Source: Bryobacteraceae bacterium
GTDB taxonomy: Bacteria > Acidobacteriota > Terriglobia > Bryobacterales > Bryobacteraceae
Reading direction: 5' to 3'
Length of the DNA: 9,878 nucleotides
NCBI GenBank assembly: GCA_030039005.1
Contig: JASHQT010000179.1
Span: 1-9,878 of the forward strand
In this document: positions 7,326 to 9,878 of the stretch, one piece after another
How the letters are laid out: each line of letters starts with the position of its first letter
How positions within the stretch are numbered: the first letter of the stretch is position 1
Made by a program: the position numbers and the translations under genes
The notes under the pieces: generated by a model
Databases searched by the model: none
The model's input: the letters and a program-made list of their open reading frames with translations, nothing else
What the model was told of the DNA's origin: nothing

Positions 7326-7841
7326 TCAGTCTTTTGGCGCGACGTCGCGCAGCTTGATCAGCCACTGGCCGTTGACGCGTACAATCTCGTCGACTTCGCG
7401 CCCGGCGCCGAGTACGCGAGAGGGCGTGGAGGGACCGCCGGCGGCGGCGACGGTCATCCAGTATGCCTCCATGTGCGCGTGATCCTTGTCGGTGAATTGC
7501 AGATAGCTGTTGCAGAGCACGTGGTACATGGGCGGGCGCTTCTGCCCGGTCTTGGCTTCATTCTCGGCGGTACGCTGTTTAAAATCGTTGATCATTTTCT
7601 TGAGCGCGTCACGGCCTTTGACGGCGTTGTCGCCGCTGCCGAACTGGCCGTCGGGCGTGTAGACGGCGGCATAGGCGTCGGCGTTCGCGGTATCCAGCGC
7701 GCGGACGTAATTCCACATCAGTTTTTCGATCTGCGCGCGATCCTGGGTTTCGCGCTCGAGGGCATTTTCAGCGATGGCGGGCGCGGCAAGGAACGCGGAA
7801 ATCGCGAGCGCGGCGATTGCGAAGAGATGTTTGGTGGTCAT
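7326..7841 (-). CDS. Secreted SnoaL/NTF2-like domain protein
   Basis: This is a 171-residue exported protein. Residues 1-24 are a signal peptide (MTTKHLFAIAALAISAFLAAPAIA, cut before ENALER). The rest fits a single NTF2-like cone-shaped domain of the SnoaL_4/DUF4440 type. It opens with the helix IEKLMWNYVRALDTANADAYAAVYTPDGQF (first helix plus the typical D-x-x-Y pattern), then GRDALKKMINDF, MYHVLCNSYLQF, AHMEAYWMTV and the closing strand RVNGQWLIKLRDVAP. Members include small-ring hydrolases, isomerases and ligand-binding proteins, so no reaction can be assigned. A possible -10 GATAAT (7852-7857, - strand) ends exactly 10 bases before the ATG, as for the tannase-like gene, and the only ribosome site is a weak GGAT. 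Its stop lies 23 bases from the end of that gene, convergent, with no clear terminator between. Confidence 0.85.
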   Translation of the reverse strand: MTTKHLFAIAALAISAFLAAPAIAENALERETQDRAQIEKLMWNYVRALDTANADAYAAVYTPDGQFGSGDNAVKGRDALKKMINDFKQRTAENEAKTGQKRPPMYHVLCNSYLQFTDKDHAHMEAYWMTVAAAGGPSTPSRVLGAGREVDEIVRVNGQWLIKLRDVAPKD

Positions 7842-8134
7842 GGTTATCCAGATTATCGCGGATCGCGCTCAAGGATCGGCGCGGACCGTTGCGCCTGGCT
7901 GGCCATACATGGACTTGGGGTGCGCCAGATGTGGCCCGCGCTAGACCACGGGAGCTCGGCCTGAGGTCCCGACACTGTTAGTAATAACGCAACTTACGGT
8001 ACCAATCACGGAATCAATAAATAGCGGCTCGTGTATACTCGTGTAAACTCGGGAATCCAGACGCGGGGATTATCCAGCTCAAAACGTCGTAACGGCGCTT
8101 GAGCGGAGCAAACCGAGGTACGGAGGATCGTGCG
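7842..8134. other. Divergent intergenic region between the SnoaL-like and PEP-CTERM genes
   Basis: This is the longest non-coding stretch in the window (293 bases). The left edge holds the - strand element CGCGAT-C-CGCGAT-AAT (near 7852-7866), a direct repeat of CGCGAT running into the -10-like GATAAT. Bases about 7970-8060 are clearly less GC-rich than the genes and are the likely control region of the PEP-CTERM gene. A 10-bp direct repeat lies at 8031-8050, and GGAGGA at 8122-8127 is a good ribosome site for ATG 8135. I see no tRNA, small-RNA structure or convincing short gene. Frames that cross it are extensions of antisense shadows. Confidence 0.6.
8031..8050 (+). repeat. Tandem 10-bp direct repeat, possible regulator site and promoter
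   Basis: GTGTATACTC is followed at once by GTGTAAACTC (9 of 10 bases identical), about 85 bases before the PEP-CTERM start. Repeats spaced one helix turn apart are typical for sites of OmpR/PhoB-type response regulators. TATACT in the first unit (8034-8039) also resembles a -10 box (5 of 6), but no good -35 lies at the right distance, which would fit activator dependence. No other copy was found in the window. Confidence 0.35.
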
Positions 8135-8779
8135 ATGAAAACCAAACCAATGGTGATTTTTCTGGCCGCCGTCACAGCAGGGACGATGTTGGCAAACGCT
8201 ACCACAATCAGCTTCGCCTCACTCTCACAACCGGGCAGCGGGATGGTTTCCGAAGGCAGTAGTGTCACAGAGGACGGCTTCACTTTCAGCAGCCAAGACG
8301 ACCTATTTGAGGTTTGGCAGGCTTCCAATGGAAACCTACCGAGCCTTTCCGCCGCCGATACATCCCTTTTTGAGTATTTTGCCGGTTCCACTACTACGCT
8401 TAGCGATGGCGGTGGGCTGTTTAGCCTGAGTTCCATCGATTTGGCGCCACTGATCGCGGGTGGGAGCGGAACTTTCACGGTGCAGTTTACCGGGACCCAT
8501 GCCGACTCGTCCATTGTCACCCAGACGTTTACGGTAAGCGACTCGAACCCAACCGCGCTGAGTACGTTCGACTTCAGTAATTTCACCGATCTGGTGAGCG
8601 TGACGTTCACCCAGGGCACCAACTCCGGGTTTTTCGCGGCTCAAGACACGGCCTACCAATTTGACAACGTCGTGGTCAGCACGGCGGCGGTGGCGACGCC
8701 GGAGCCGAGAACGCTCCTGCTGTCGGCCCTGGGCTTTGTTCTGCTCGTGGGCGCCACCATGAGACGGGCGATTGCGTAG
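8135..8779 (+). CDS. PEP-CTERM sorting-tag protein
   Basis: This is a 214-residue exported cargo protein of the PEP-CTERM/exosortase system. Start ATG 8135 has GGAGGA 7 bases upstream; a longer frame from 8099 would bury the signal peptide and lacks this site. The signal peptide is about residues 1-22 (MKTKPMVIFLAAVTAGTMLANA). The mature part is Ser/Thr-rich and likely beta-sandwich, with segments such as EDGFTFSSQDD, GSGTFTVQFTG and SVTFTQGTNSGFF, then AYQFDNVVVS, which is typical of PEP-CTERM bodies. The tag is TPEP at about 188-191, a hydrophobic helix LLLSALGFVLLVGA, then MRRA. This tag differs from the IPTL type of the left-hand cargos, so a different exosortase elsewhere in the genome should process it. 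The mature part contains no cysteine. The biological role of the body is unknown. Confidence 0.88.
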   Translation: MKTKPMVIFLAAVTAGTMLANATTISFASLSQPGSGMVSEGSSVTEDGFTFSSQDDLFEVWQASNGNLPSLSAADTSLFEYFAGSTTTLSDGGGLFSLSSIDLAPLIAGGSGTFTVQFTGTHADSSIVTQTFTVSDSNPTALSTFDFSNFTDLVSVTFTQGTNSGFFAAQDTAYQFDNVVVSTAAVATPEPRTLLLSALGFVLLVGATMRRAIA

Positions 8780-8795
8780 GGATTCCGGTATCCGA

Positions 8796-9815
8796 TCAAC
8801 GCCACCCCAGTGCGGGAGCGACTTGGGTCAGAATGGCCTCCAAAACGTGCACGTTGTAGGCAACACCGAGTTGGTTGGGCACGGTGAGCAGTAATGTATC
8901 GGCCTCGGCGATGGCTTGGTCGTTGCGGAGCTGCTCCACGAGCGCATCCGGTTCGGCGGCATACCCACGGCCAAAAATGGCGCGCGCATTATCGAGGTAA
9001 CCGATCTGATCCGCTTCGTGCGAACCTCGTCCGAAGTAGGCGCGATCATAATCGTTGATCAGCGCGAAGATGCTGCGGCTGACCGAGACGCGCGGCGTTC
9101 GGGAATGGCCGGCCTCCTTCCAGGCGGCACGGAAAGCCTGTATCTGCCTGGCTTGCTGGACGTGGAACGGCTCACCGCTCTCGTCGATCTTGAGGGTGGA
9201 GCTTTGCAGATTCATTCCGAGCTTCGCCGCCCATGCCGAGGTGGCGTTAGAGGCAGCGCCCCACCAGATCCTCTCGCGCAGGCCCGCGGAATACGGCTCC
9301 AGGCGCAGCAGGCCCGGCGGGTTGGGAAACATGGGGTGCGGATGAGGCTGCGCGAATCCATCGCCGCTCAACAGCTCCAGAAACTCCTGGGCGCGACGGC
9401 GGCCCAGGTCTTCATGGCTCTCGCCATCGGCCGGGCGATAACCGAAGTGGCGCCATCCATCGATCACCTGCTCGGGCGAGCCGCGGCTGATGCCCAGTTG
9501 GAGCCGCCCGCCGGAGATGAGATCGGCCGCGCCCGCGTCCTCGGCCATGTAATGCGGATTCTCATAGCGCATGTCGATGACTGCCGTGCCGATCTCAATG
9601 CGCTTGGTCCGTGCGCCGATGGCCGCCAGTAGCGGAAAGGGCGATGCGAGCTGGCGGGCAAAGTGGTGGACGCGGAAGTAAGCGCCATCGGCGCCCAGTC
9701 GCTCCGCCTCCACGGCGAGATCAATGGACTGCAAGAGCGCGTCGGACCCCGAGCGCGTCATGGAACCGGGCGAGGGCGTCCAGTGCCCGAAGGAAAGGAA
9801 ACCGATTTTTTTCAT
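8796..9815 (-). CDS. LLM-class flavin-dependent oxidoreductase (luciferase-like monooxygenase)
   Basis: This is a 339-residue bacterial-luciferase-like TIM-barrel enzyme that uses reduced FMN or F420 for oxygenation or redox chemistry. Family signatures: strand 1 KKIGFLSFGHW (2-12), AVEAERLGADGAYFRVHHF (34-52), the active-site-side segment TKRIEIGTAVIDMRYENPHYMAEDAGAADLISGGRLQLGISRGSPE (70-115) and IWWGAASNATSAWAAKLG (183-200). The start chosen is ATG 9815 (MKKIGFLSFG), because the family begins there. The open frame continues to a GTG at the window edge but includes a GC-rich hairpin and no family residues. There is no Shine-Dalgarno before ATG 9815. A -10-like TCTAAT (9823-9828, - strand) ends 7 bases before it, fitting a leaderless transcript. 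The substrate is unknown. The gene converges on the PEP-CTERM gene with 16 bases between stops. Confidence 0.9.
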   Translation of the reverse strand: MKKIGFLSFGHWTPSPGSMTRSGSDALLQSIDLAVEAERLGADGAYFRVHHFARQLASPFPLLAAIGARTKRIEIGTAVIDMRYENPHYMAEDAGAADLISGGRLQLGISRGSPEQVIDGWRHFGYRPADGESHEDLGRRRAQEFLELLSGDGFAQPHPHPMFPNPPGLLRLEPYSAGLRERIWWGAASNATSAWAAKLGMNLQSSTLKIDESGEPFHVQQARQIQAFRAAWKEAGHSRTPRVSVSRSIFALINDYDRAYFGRGSHEADQIGYLDNARAIFGRGYAAEPDALVEQLRNDQAIAEADTLLLTVPNQLGVAYNVHVLEAILTQVAPALGWR

Positions 9816-9857
9816 AGAAGCTATTAGAGTACCGTTGCCTAACTCGGGTTGAAAATT

Positions 9858-9870
9858 CCGCCGGAGGCGG
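9858..9870 (-). terminator. Possible intrinsic terminator of a gene beyond the right edge
   Basis: Read on the - strand, CCGCC-TCC-GGCGG forms a 5-bp GC stem with a 3-base loop and is followed by AATTTTC. It lies upstream of the flavin oxidoreductase start, where a terminator for the next - strand gene could sit. The T-run is short, so this is tentative; on the + strand there is no T-run. Confidence 0.3.
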
Positions 9871-9878
9871 CGGTTCAC

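Noticed and set aside
7221..7964. 247-codon + strand frame covering the SnoaL-like gene and the following intergenic region
   Set aside because: It is antisense to a gene with signal peptide and domain pattern, overlaps the end of the tannase-like gene, and has no ribosome site or family resemblance.
8780..8793. GGAT-TCCGGT-ATCC inverted repeat between the convergent PEP-CTERM and flavin oxidoreductase genes
   Set aside because: The stem is only 4 bp with no T-run on either strand, too weak for a terminator call.
8916..9632. 238-codon + strand frame opposite the flavin oxidoreductase
   Set aside because: It mirrors the luciferase-like gene on the - strand, whose family signatures are unambiguous.

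Overview
The window looks like a high-GC soil bacterium of the phylum Acidobacteriota, with a Bryobacterales/Solibacter-like or Terriglobia relative most likely. Three things suggest this. A cupin is nearly colinear with the Granulicella/Acidobacterium hydroxynitrile lyases. There is a secreted protein of the GHWDGDTLVVETTGF type, which I recall as very numerous in Solibacter-like genomes. Exosortase-sorted surface proteins sit beside a secreted tannase-like esterase. This is inference from protein resemblance; no rRNA or other marker gene is present. I see no tRNA, rRNA, CRISPR array, insertion sequence, phage gene or replication origin.

Left part (1-3271, all + strand) is an exosortase H sorting locus. 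Two tandem paralogous cargo proteins carry IPTL-CTERM-type C-terminal sorting tags; the first is cut by the window edge. They are followed by the protease/transpeptidase exosortase H (xrtH), a multi-pass XrtH-associated membrane protein overlapping it by 4 bases, and a class I SAM-dependent methyltransferase 6 bases further on. The tight spacing suggests one transcript running from a promoter near 512-541. The stretch behind the first cargo holds a 14-codon remnant of the xrtH start, which marks the tandem duplication that produced the two cargos.

Middle part (3329-7841) is catabolic or secreted. It holds a secreted protein of unknown function (+), a convergent aldo/keto reductase - hydroxynitrile-lyase-like cupin pair (-), a divergently transcribed secreted tannase/feruloyl-esterase family protein (+), and a convergent secreted SnoaL/NTF2-like protein (-). 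An esterase releasing plant phenolics, an aldehyde/ketone reductase and an aldehyde-handling cupin would fit use of plant-derived aromatics, but the sequence does not prove a shared pathway.

Right part (7842-9878) has a 293-base divergent intergenic region with a 10-bp direct repeat, then a PEP-CTERM cargo protein (+). That protein belongs to a different exosortase class from the one encoded here. Last comes a convergent LLM-class flavin-dependent monooxygenase (-), whose start lies just inside the right edge.

Notable regulatory signals: a palindrome CGCGAT-N3-ATCGCG occurs twice, and three genes have a -10-like hexamer placed so close to the start codon that their mRNAs could be leaderless or nearly so.
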